This document shows positions 46,234-53,579 of a stretch of 64,000 nt of DNA, piece by piece (within the stretch, counting starts at the first letter, position 1; every line of letters begins with the position of its first letter). The notes under the pieces are model-generated. The model was given only the letters and a program-made list of their open reading frames with translations. It was not told where the DNA came from and did not search any database. The DNA is from Dysgonomonas sp. HDW5A (GTDB lineage: Bacteria > Bacteroidota > Bacteroidia > Bacteroidales > Dysgonomonadaceae), in NCBI RefSeq assembly GCF_011299555.1, contig NZ_CP049857.1, positions 2,046,001 through 2,110,000 on the forward strand, in the 5' to 3' direction. A program made the position numbers and the translations under genes.

Positions 46234-48405
46234 ATGAATAAATTATCTATTAATTTTGAAAATTGTTATGGTATTGGAAAATTAATAAAGGAGTTTGACC
46301 TCTCAACTTCAAATACTATACTCATATATGCTCCAAATGGAACAATGAAGACTTCGTTTGCTAACACCTTCGAATGTTTTGCTAAAGAGCCCCGAAAAAT
46401 GCCTAAAGACAGGTTATACCTTGATAGAGAAACTATTTGTCAAATATTAATTGATGATATGGAAATAGAAAGTAGCTCTATTCTCGTAGTCAATGCAGAA
46501 AATAATTCTTTTGATAGAAGTGATAAGATAAGTTCCTTCATTGCAAGTAGATCATTAAAAGAAAAGTATGATGCTATTTATTCGGAGTTAAACTCTTTTA
46601 AAGATAAGTTCATAAAGGAGTTAAAGGTGATTTCTCAAAGTACAGATTGCGAGAGTGAGTTTATTACGACATTTTTGAGAGATAAGGATGACACATTTTT
46701 CACACTTCTTTTATTTATTCGAGAACAGCTTAGTAATAAATTTAAAAAATTTGACTTTAGGTATAATGATATATTTGATAAAAAAGGAAATGTTAAAAAA
46801 TTCTTAGAGAAAAATCATGTTTTACTAAATGAATACTTTGAAAGTTATCAGGAACTTATATCAAACTCGACATTTTTTAAACAGTCTATTAACAATACCT
46901 TTGGAACACTACAAGCAAATGAAATAATAAAATCGACAGATGATAATGCTTTCTTTGAAGCAGGACATAAGCTCGTGTTAGATGGGAATATTGATATTGA
47001 TTCTGCTGAAAAACTAAAAAAAATAGTAGAGGAAGAGATAAAAAAGATCATAAATGATGAGAATTTAAAGAAAACTTTCGATCGGGTTGATAAAGCTATT
47101 GGAGCAAATGTTGAGTTAAGAGCATTTAAAGTTGTAATAGAAAAAAACAATTTACTCTTAGTTGAATTACAGGATTATGAGGCTTTCAAAAAGAAAATCT
47201 GGATAAATTATTTTTCTGAACTTATAGATGATGTAGATATATTGATAAATCTTTATAATGAGAAAAAAGGAGAACTTGAAAAAATAGTAGAAGAGGCAAA
47301 AAAGGAGATCGATACATGGCAAACTATTATAGGAATCTTTAATTCAAGATTTTATGTCCCATTTAAAGTAAAACTCACAAACCAAGAAGATATAATATTA
47401 AAGCAAGAAACAGCAAACCTCGAATTTGAGTACAAAGATAAGACTGATGCTCTTCTAATTATAAAAGATAGAGCGGGGTTATTACAAGTTTTAAGCAAAG
47501 GAGAACAACGAGCATATTATATTCTTCAAGTTCTATTTGATATAGAAGCACGGAAATCTCTAAATACAGAAAGTCTGTTAGTCTTCGATGATATTGCAGA
47601 TTCTTTTGATTATAAAAACAAATATGCAATAATAGAATACCTCAAAGATGTCCATGAATCTAATCTATTTAAATCAATTATCTTAACTCATAATTTTGAT
47701 TTTTATAGAACTGTTTCATCTCGTTTAAATTTGGGGGGAGCTGTATTGATGTCTATAAAAGATAAAAATCGTGAAATTAGATTGGTTAGAGGACAATACC
47801 GAAAAGATGTATTTAGCCATTTTACACAGAATGCCAATGATGTGAAAGTTTTCATTAGTTTAATATCATTTGTCCGAAATATAGTTGAATATATAAAAGG
47901 TCAAGAATCAGATGATTATAAAAGTTTAACTTGTTGTTTGCATATAAAAGATAAAAGCACAGGTATAAAAGCTAATGATATATTAAACATATATAAGACT
48001 AATCTAAATAATTGTATAGATATTTCTATTGATTTTGGTGATAAAAATATAATTGAATTAACCTTAGATACTGCTGAAAATATTGTATTAGAAAATGCTA
48101 TAGATGAAATTTTACTAGAAAATAAGATCGTTTTATCTATTGCTATACGCTTAAAAGCAGAATTGTACATGAAAAGATTTCTGCCTGAATTTGATTCTAA
48201 TATTTTAAGATCAAATCAAACGAGAGAACTATTTAAAGAATTTAAGAAGAATAATGGTGAAAAGGATATTCTTTTAGTATTGGACAAAGTGAATCTGATG
48301 ACTCCAGAAAATATTCATATGAACGCCTTTATGTATGAACCATTAATTGATATGTCTGTTGGACATTTGACTAGTCTATATAATGAGATAAAAAAATTGC
48401 AATAA
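46234..48405 (+). CDS. SMC/ABC-like ATPase of a candidate two-gene defence system
   Basis: This protein of about 723 residues (ATG at 46234; a TTG two codons earlier is possible) has an ABC/SMC-type ATP-binding fold split by a long helical, coiled-coil-rich middle (about 100-400). Walker A is APNGTMKTS near 35, with Met where the second Gly of GxxxxGK normally stands. The ABC signature is LSKGEQ near 422, Walker B with the catalytic acid is LLVFDDIADSFD near 450, and the H-loop is IILTHNFDFY near 483. The last 200 residues are an unassigned helical domain. The closest known design is the PrrC/RloC-like AAA_13 group, but the anticodon-nuclease part is not recognised. The nuclease gene begins at the base after its stop. 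Confidence 0.8.
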   Translation: MNKLSINFENCYGIGKLIKEFDLSTSNTILIYAPNGTMKTSFANTFECFAKEPRKMPKDRLYLDRETICQILIDDMEIESSSILVVNAENNSFDRSDKISSFIASRSLKEKYDAIYSELNSFKDKFIKELKVISQSTDCESEFITTFLRDKDDTFFTLLLFIREQLSNKFKKFDFRYNDIFDKKGNVKKFLEKNHVLLNEYFESYQELISNSTFFKQSINNTFGTLQANEIIKSTDDNAFFEAGHKLVLDGNIDIDSAEKLKKIVEEEIKKIINDENLKKTFDRVDKAIGANVELRAFKVVIEKNNLLLVELQDYEAFKKKIWINYFSELIDDVDILINLYNEKKGELEKIVEEAKKEIDTWQTIIGIFNSRFYVPFKVKLTNQEDIILKQETANLEFEYKDKTDALLIIKDRAGLLQVLSKGEQRAYYILQVLFDIEARKSLNTESLLVFDDIADSFDYKNKYAIIEYLKDVHESNLFKSIILTHNFDFYRTVSSRLNLGGAVLMSIKDKNREIRLVRGQYRKDVFSHFTQNANDVKVFISLISFVRNIVEYIKGQESDDYKSLTCCLHIKDKSTGIKANDILNIYKTNLNNCIDISIDFGDKNIIELTLDTAENIVLENAIDEILLENKIVLSIAIRLKAELYMKRFLPEFDSNILRSNQTRELFKEFKKNNGEKDILLVLDKVNLMTPENIHMNAFMYEPLIDMSVGHLTSLYNEIKKLQ

Positions 48406-49437
48406 ATGTCAACAATAAAATTAAATCAACAACTCAATCGAGTTGAAATAAAAGAATTTGAAATAGGAAATTCCATCGTATTTAATTACTTCAATAATAT
48501 TCCAGCAAATGAACGAGATGGAAAACTTCTACGTGCAATATATATAGGAGTGTTGGCAATGATGGAGGATCGAATTTCGGCATTTCTTTCTAAAACTTCT
48601 AATGAATTGGGAACAGAATTAGAAAGTTTAAAAATGATTTTCGAGATGAAAAAAGAACTTTTCTATAAAAGTACAATTAAAGGAATACTTGCGGAAGATG
48701 AAATTGCGGAATATTTAAATAGTTATTTTCAAGAAAAGAAACTGAAAGATAAAGCAGTATTAACAGGGAATACTACAGGACTCCTAAATAAAAATAAAAC
48801 AGGGGATATAATATGTGAAATTGATGGAAGTAATGAACTCAAAATTGTTCTTGAATGCAAGTTTGATAAGAGTATAAAACTAGGAGATATAGAATCGAAA
48901 GATATTTTTACCCGAAAAACTGATACCGCATGGAGTCAATTGATAGAATCAAAGGCTAATCGAGATGCTAAAGTTAGTATTATTGTTTTGGATATATCAT
49001 TAATTGATAATTCAATATTACGGAATTTCGATAATGTTGGATTCATTCCATCAGTAGGTTTTGTTTGTATAATTGACTCACAAAAAGGAGACTATTCTAA
49101 TCTTGCTATTGCATATATGCTAGCTAGGGATATTGCAGTCAATGCTAAAGATGTTGAACTGGATAAAGATTTATTGGCGATTCTTATTAATCGAATAATA
49201 AAAGACACCAATGAAGTTCTTACGATAAAAAGTTTAGTCCTAAATAATATAGAAAATAATAAAGCAATATTACGACAACTAGAAAAGTCATTACTTTTAG
49301 TAGAATTTAATCAAGAGTATATGAAAAAATTTCTGGAAGAAGGAACGCTATCTAAAAAAGACCTATTAGATTTTTATATGGCAGAGGATGTTAAGGACAA
49401 ATACAAATTGATAGAAAAAGAAATAAAAGAAATTTGA
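48406..49437 (+). CDS. PD-(D/E)XK nuclease-like protein, partner of the ATPase
   Basis: The 343-residue protein has a nuclease core in the middle: a helix with ILAEDEIAEYL (Glu near 97-99), then TGD134 (KTGDIICEID) and E150-C-K152 (IVLECKFDKS), the D and ExK triad of PD-(D/E)XK enzymes. A helix with a possible Gln (WSQLIES) follows. N- and C-terminal regions are helical and not recognised. It starts directly after the ATPase stop with no gap, so the two proteins are almost certainly made together and probably form a complex. DNA cleavage triggered by the ATPase is the natural hypothesis. The block ends at repeat R copy B, 14 bp after the stop. Confidence 0.75.
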   Translation: MSTIKLNQQLNRVEIKEFEIGNSIVFNYFNNIPANERDGKLLRAIYIGVLAMMEDRISAFLSKTSNELGTELESLKMIFEMKKELFYKSTIKGILAEDEIAEYLNSYFQEKKLKDKAVLTGNTTGLLNKNKTGDIICEIDGSNELKIVLECKFDKSIKLGDIESKDIFTRKTDTAWSQLIESKANRDAKVSIIVLDISLIDNSILRNFDNVGFIPSVGFVCIIDSQKGDYSNLAIAYMLARDIAVNAKDVELDKDLLAILINRIIKDTNEVLTIKSLVLNNIENNKAILRQLEKSLLLVEFNQEYMKKFLEEGTLSKKDLLDFYMAEDVKDKYKLIEKEIKEI

Positions 49438-49450
49438 CATTTTTTGAAGG

Positions 49451-49499
49451 ATATTATTTTCCAAATAATACTTTTATATACCATCTTCAAATTTTTCCC
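49451..49499 (+). repeat. Dispersed 49-bp repeat R, copy B
   Basis: It shares AATAATACTTTTATA and the TACC box with copies C and D and lies 13 bp after the nuclease gene. It is followed by element X copy 2. Confidence 0.75.
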
Positions 49500-49506
49500 T
49501 CAATAT

Positions 49507-49528
49507 ATCAATCACATTATATGGGGAT
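49507..49528 (+). repeat. Element X, copy 2
   Basis: ATCAATCACA followed by TTATATGGGGAT. It equals copy 1 (45441-45464) apart from two missing single bases. Confidence 0.55.
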
Positions 49529-49657
49529 CATTTATTAAAACATTATGATACAAAGAATATATTGGGGTTTAGAGTCAAGTCTATCAAACTAGTTGCCTAA
49601 AATACAGTGTCTTTTTTTCTTGATGTTTTTTTTTACGAATATTGAAATATATAATAA

Positions 49658-50563
49658 ATGAAGGCTATAACCGAACCGATTTATCAACTACCCCTTCCTG
49701 CAAGTTATTATCAAATAGCGGAACCCTATCTAAATAAATATTTTAATATTGAAAGAAGAAATATAAATAAACAGATATTTGCAGCAGTAGCAGAATCCTC
49801 CGAACAAATACCATCAGAAGACTTCTATAACCAAGATCATTTAGAGTTTCTAATAAAACATGATTTAAAAATAGAGTTTGAAGTCTATAATCCACAAATA
49901 ATAAGTGAGTGGCTTAAAATATATAATATTACAGAAAAAGTTGAATTTAATACTACAATAATAATCGCAACTCACTTTTATATTCAAATTACTAAAGCCC
50001 CAAGTTTAGAAGATAATGATTTGGAAAGAGTCTACATGGAAGACCGAGACATTTATAAACACTATGTTCGTCCAGATATGCTTCAACTTTATAGCTTTAT
50101 TAATGACTGGAAGAAAACTCCAACAGAAGCTCCCATTACAATAATTTGTGGAAATAAGAAGTTACAACTAGACAATAAATCGAATTGGATATTCACAGCA
50201 ATAAATAATCATTTAGAGCAATACCTAAGAGGAATTAAAAATGTTGACCAAGCTCAGCTAGAATTAGAAGAAAAGTACTCTAAGAAAACAGGTCGAAAAT
50301 CCAATAAATTCCAGAATATATTAATTAATGGAATAGACAAGCTATTCCAAGACTTAACAAATAACACTGAAATAAGCAACGAGCAATGTCGATTTGTGAG
50401 GGATTATTTGAAATATGTGGATATGCCTATCTCAGAAGAAGAATTTGATCATGAAGATGATATAAAAAACATAAGATCAAGAATTCGATATTTACGAAAG
50501 TTAGACTATCAAGCAAATTGGATAGATGAAAATAATCTACCATATGCATTTGAATATTGGTAA
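49658..50563 (+). CDS. Unknown protein, 301 residues
   Basis: I do not recognise the family. There is no signal peptide and no membrane helix. The sequence is acidic and helix-rich. Residues 205-225 (YSKKTGRKSNKFQNILI) are basic, and the C-terminal 40 residues are charged (ISEEEFDHEDDIKNIRSRIRYLRKL). It stands alone between repeat R copy B and a strong hairpin terminator that overlaps its stop codon, so it is its own transcript. It could be a replication, regulation or defence factor of the island. Confidence 0.75.
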   Translation: MKAITEPIYQLPLPASYYQIAEPYLNKYFNIERRNINKQIFAAVAESSEQIPSEDFYNQDHLEFLIKHDLKIEFEVYNPQIISEWLKIYNITEKVEFNTTIIIATHFYIQITKAPSLEDNDLERVYMEDRDIYKHYVRPDMLQLYSFINDWKKTPTEAPITIICGNKKLQLDNKSNWIFTAINNHLEQYLRGIKNVDQAQLELEEKYSKKTGRKSNKFQNILINGIDKLFQDLTNNTEISNEQCRFVRDYLKYVDMPISEEEFDHEDDIKNIRSRIRYLRKLDYQANWIDENNLPYAFEYW

Positions 50564-50590
50564 CGAGAAGATTTAGTCTTCTCGTTTTTT
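50563..50590 (+). terminator. Terminator after the 301-residue protein gene
   Basis: A perfect 9-bp stem (ACGAGAAGA, loop TTTAG, TCTTCTCGT) followed by six T. The stem begins in the stop codon. Confidence 0.92.
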
Positions 50591-51029
50591 TATTTTAATA
50601 ATTTGCTTATCTCTAGTGATATAAAAAATAACCTCCATTTTAACATCAATTCTTTTCCTATCGACCCCTTCGTATTACCCCACTTTTGCACTGCGTTTCA
50701 GAAAAAATACTGAATGCAAGTGCTCTTTGACGTATTGTCTATTTTCCTATTTAAATACCATACTATATGAGGTAGAAAACGAATCTCATTTTAACTATTG
50801 TTGTTTTCCTATCAAAGTTTTCAAAGTCACACATCTTTGTATCGTAATCATAACGATAAATGTTACAGCGGTCTTTGAAATACTGAAACAAAAACAAACT
50901 TCTAAAAAATTGGCATCGAGTTTTTCAGAATAAGTTCTATCGGTGCAATAAAATGAGCTAAGAACGAGAAGGCGCTAAAGTTCGAAGCTACGAAAAAACA
51001 ATTTTATAAATATTAAAAAATAAATTAAG
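50564..51029 (+). other. 466-bp non-coding region with a structured segment
   Basis: After the terminator no credible gene is seen. A segment at about 50684-50721 has an imperfect inverted repeat (TTTTGCACTGCGTTTCAG against CTGAATGCAAGTGC) followed by TCTTTGACG. This GC-richer patch stands out in an AT-rich region. It may be a leader RNA, promoter or replication origin for the genes at 51030-53408. A 68-codon frame at 50727-50933 has unlikely codon use and I do not accept it. Confidence 0.45.
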
Positions 51030-51530
51030 ATGTCCACAAATAATTTTTCTTTAGACTTGAATTTTGTAGCTGAATCTGAATTATTTACCGTAAATAAAAA
51101 TGAAGAATCTTGTAAAAAGCTACAAGAGGTGATGGAAGAGGGTGCTCGATTGATAATTAAGGCTTACACAGATAAAAAAGGTTATCCTACTTTTTGGATT
51201 GAAGCTATTCATCAAAAAAGAACTGATACATTCTCAGTTCCCGCTTACAACTTAATTATGCAAACTGTTTATAACTATCTCCGCAAAGGAACTATAGCAG
51301 AAATAAACTTTGTAGAAGGAGACTATGAGAAAAGTAAAACAGAAATGAACTTCTCTTTAAGATTATTTAAGGCAGAAGTTGAAAATGGAATTCGAATCAA
51401 TACAGTTTCTGCATTTAAAGGAAGCAAGTATTTAAAAGCAATGACAAATCATAAGAAAGGGCAAATCCATTACAACTTAGAGCGAAACGAAGAGTTTGAA
51501 GGTTATCTTCTGGAAAAGAACCTTATTTAA
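51030..51530 (+). CDS. Unknown protein, 166 residues, upstream of the helicase-like gene
   Basis: I do not recognise the family. It is soluble and mixed alpha/beta, with segments EGARLIIKAYTDKKGYPTFWIEAIHQ and TEMNFSLRLFKAEVENGIRI. There is no signal peptide. It is separated from the helicase-like gene by only 57 bp, which contain a hairpin (51537-51557), so they probably share a promoter with partial attenuation between them. It is likely to work with that protein in DNA replication or maintenance of the element; this is inferred from position. Confidence 0.75.
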   Translation: MSTNNFSLDLNFVAESELFTVNKNEESCKKLQEVMEEGARLIIKAYTDKKGYPTFWIEAIHQKRTDTFSVPAYNLIMQTVYNYLRKGTIAEINFVEGDYEKSKTEMNFSLRLFKAEVENGIRINTVSAFKGSKYLKAMTNHKKGQIHYNLERNEEFEGYLLEKNLI

Positions 51531-51536
51531 TAAAAG

Positions 51537-51557
51537 TGGGGAGCAACAGGCTCCCCA
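51537..51557 (+). terminator. Hairpin between the 166-residue and helicase-like genes
   Basis: An 8-bp stem (TGGGGAGC, loop AACAG, GCTCCCCA) followed by TTAAATTTTT. It could terminate part of the transcripts or stabilise the upstream mRNA. Confidence 0.7.
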
Positions 51558-51587
51558 TTAAATTTTTAACCACAAAAAAATAAAATA

Positions 51588-53408
51588 ATGAAAAAGCCAG
51601 ATCCTATAAAAATAAATAAAGGTCAATATCTTAAAGATGTTTTGCCCGAAATACCCACTAATACTATTTTAAATAAAACCCTTACAGGATTAGGTGCAAC
51701 ATACGGAGAACTTAAATCTGATAGGCATTCTATAATAATAGAACCTAACGTCCCTGTTATAGTCGGGAAAATGAAAGATAAAAAGCATAAAAATATTTTC
51801 GGGGTTTATGAAGGAATATATGCAGAAGATATTTTAAATTATCTAGAGAAAAATAATGGTAAGCATAAGTTTAAAATATTGACTACTCCTGAGAGTTTAA
51901 GAAAAGTCAAAGATGCTTTTTTTGAATTTGGGATGAATATTTACAAAGAATGTTTCTTATTATTCGATGAGTGTCAGAAAATAGTTCAAGATGTTTGCTA
52001 CAGACAGGATATAGCCTTACCAATAGATGATTTTTTCAGATTTGAGAATAAGGCTTTTGTCTCTGCAACACCGATATATCCAAAAGACCCAAGATTTAAA
52101 AAACAGGGCTTTCAGATATTAGAGATTGAACCAACATTTGATTTTAAAAAGCAAATGTATCTCGTTACTACAAATAATGCGTTGCAGGCACTAAAGACGG
52201 TTTTAGAAACACTTTGCAAAAATAATTACTCTAAAGATGAAGAAAGGGATATTTGCATATTCTTAAATTCAACAGATACAATTGAGGCGATCATTAAGCA
52301 GTTAGAAATAATAAGTGAATCTACAGTTTTTTGTTCCGAGAAGAGCGTTAAGAAATTAAATAAGCGAGGATTTAAATCGGCATATGAACATTGGGATAAA
52401 AAGAAGATGAAGAAATACAACTTCTTTACTAGTCGTTTTTATTCAGCTTTCGATATTGAACTCGATGAAGCAGTAGACTTGATAATGATAAGTGATTTGT
52501 TTTATGCAGAACATTCAATGATTGACCCTAACACCGAAGCTCCTCAGATAATCGGGAGATTCAGAAAAGAGAACGGAGTTGCAAATATTGTTCATATTAC
52601 CAACCTTAAGTCTGATTTACCAGTACGAACTAGGGAAGAGTTGCAACTATATCTTGATTGTAGTGAATCTATATACAATAAGATATATGAATTACACAAT
52701 ACAACCTCTGATTTAAGTTATAGACAAGCTTATAAAGCTGCATTAGCTGTAATACCCTATTCTAAATATATAGATAAAAACGGAAAAAAGAACTATTTTG
52801 CATTAGAGAACTATATAGATGAAGAGATAGTTAAGGGGTTCTATAACAATTCCCAATTTCTACTACAAGCTTATAAATCAAGTAATCGATTTGAAATCAA
52901 TTATCAGCCAGTTTACTTTCCTTTAGGAGACTTTGAGCGATTACAACGAGAGCGAGATAATAAAAGTCTGAAAGAAAGAAATATCGAAACAGTTCGACAA
53001 CTTGACCTTTTAATGGAGAGTGGAGATTATAACTCCGAAACTATACAAGAATATAGAAACGAACTTTATAAATATAATAAGTTATACGTTGAAGCATATG
53101 AATTTATTGGAAAGGAAGGAATTATAAAACTTAATTATTCGAGACCAAAAATAAGGGAAGCTATGATATTAAAAAAATATAAAGATGGAGTTTCTGGTTT
53201 AGGATTTCAAGAATTGCTTGTAAATTCATTTGTTGTAGGAAAAAAATATACTCGCAAATTCATAAAAGAAGAATTGAGTCGGATTTATTCAATATTTGAG
53301 ATCAAACCCAAAAGGAAAATAACAGCAGAGACAATTCGTGAGTATTTTGAAGTAATAGAAGTTAAACAAAAAGGAGATGCAGCTTTTCAATTAATGGCTA
53401 GGTTATAA
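51588..53408 (+). CDS. SF2 helicase-like protein with degenerate P-loop
   Basis: The 606-residue protein has helicase superfamily 2 landmarks: motif II as LLFDECQ near 127, motif III as SATP near 155 and motif VI as QIIGRFR near 319. The place of motif I reads TGLGATYGE (about 33-41), without the usual GKT/S, so ATP binding may be altered or lost. The C-terminal 250 residues are helical and unassigned. Proteins of this kind are found on Bacteroidetes phages and mobile elements, probably in replication. It is closed by a large hairpin terminator, and the PIF1-like gene follows. Confidence 0.65.
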   Translation: MKKPDPIKINKGQYLKDVLPEIPTNTILNKTLTGLGATYGELKSDRHSIIIEPNVPVIVGKMKDKKHKNIFGVYEGIYAEDILNYLEKNNGKHKFKILTTPESLRKVKDAFFEFGMNIYKECFLLFDECQKIVQDVCYRQDIALPIDDFFRFENKAFVSATPIYPKDPRFKKQGFQILEIEPTFDFKKQMYLVTTNNALQALKTVLETLCKNNYSKDEERDICIFLNSTDTIEAIIKQLEIISESTVFCSEKSVKKLNKRGFKSAYEHWDKKKMKKYNFFTSRFYSAFDIELDEAVDLIMISDLFYAEHSMIDPNTEAPQIIGRFRKENGVANIVHITNLKSDLPVRTREELQLYLDCSESIYNKIYELHNTTSDLSYRQAYKAALAVIPYSKYIDKNGKKNYFALENYIDEEIVKGFYNNSQFLLQAYKSSNRFEINYQPVYFPLGDFERLQRERDNKSLKERNIETVRQLDLLMESGDYNSETIQEYRNELYKYNKLYVEAYEFIGKEGIIKLNYSRPKIREAMILKKYKDGVSGLGFQELLVNSFVVGKKYTRKFIKEELSRIYSIFEIKPKRKITAETIREYFEVIEVKQKGDAAFQLMARL

Positions 53409-53451
53409 ATTGACTGGTGAATTAAAGATCGTTACATATAATAATTAATAT

Positions 53452-53496
53452 GCCCTCTTCCAAAGTATTTCTATTGAAATATTGAGTGAAGAGGGC
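53452..53496 (+). terminator. Terminator after the helicase-like gene
   Basis: GCCCTCTTC (53452-53460) pairs with GAAGAGGGC (53488-53496). Inside it a second arm AGTATTTC/GAAATATT extends the structure. T-rich sequence follows. Confidence 0.8.
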
Positions 53497-53541
53497 TTCT
53501 GTTTTGGTATAACGATATCTCAGATCTCTTTAATTTTTTGT

Positions 53542-53549
53542 TATATTTG
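53542..53549 (+). promoter_or_regulatory. Candidate -7 box of the island PIF1-like gene
   Basis: TATATTTG fits TAnnTTTG and lies 30 bp before the ATG at 53580. No clear -33 box. Confidence 0.4.
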
Positions 53550-53579
53550 ATAAATATAATATGACAAACTTAAATAACT

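Noticed and set aside
46234-49437. PrrC/RloC anticodon nuclease call for the ATPase
   Set aside because: The ATPase core is similar in type, but no anticodon-nuclease domain is recognised and the nuclease motif is in a separate PD-(D/E)XK protein.
50727-50933. 68-codon plus frame in the non-coding region of the island
   Set aside because: Rich in Cys, Tyr and Phe without a domain; overlaps a segment that looks structural or regulatory.
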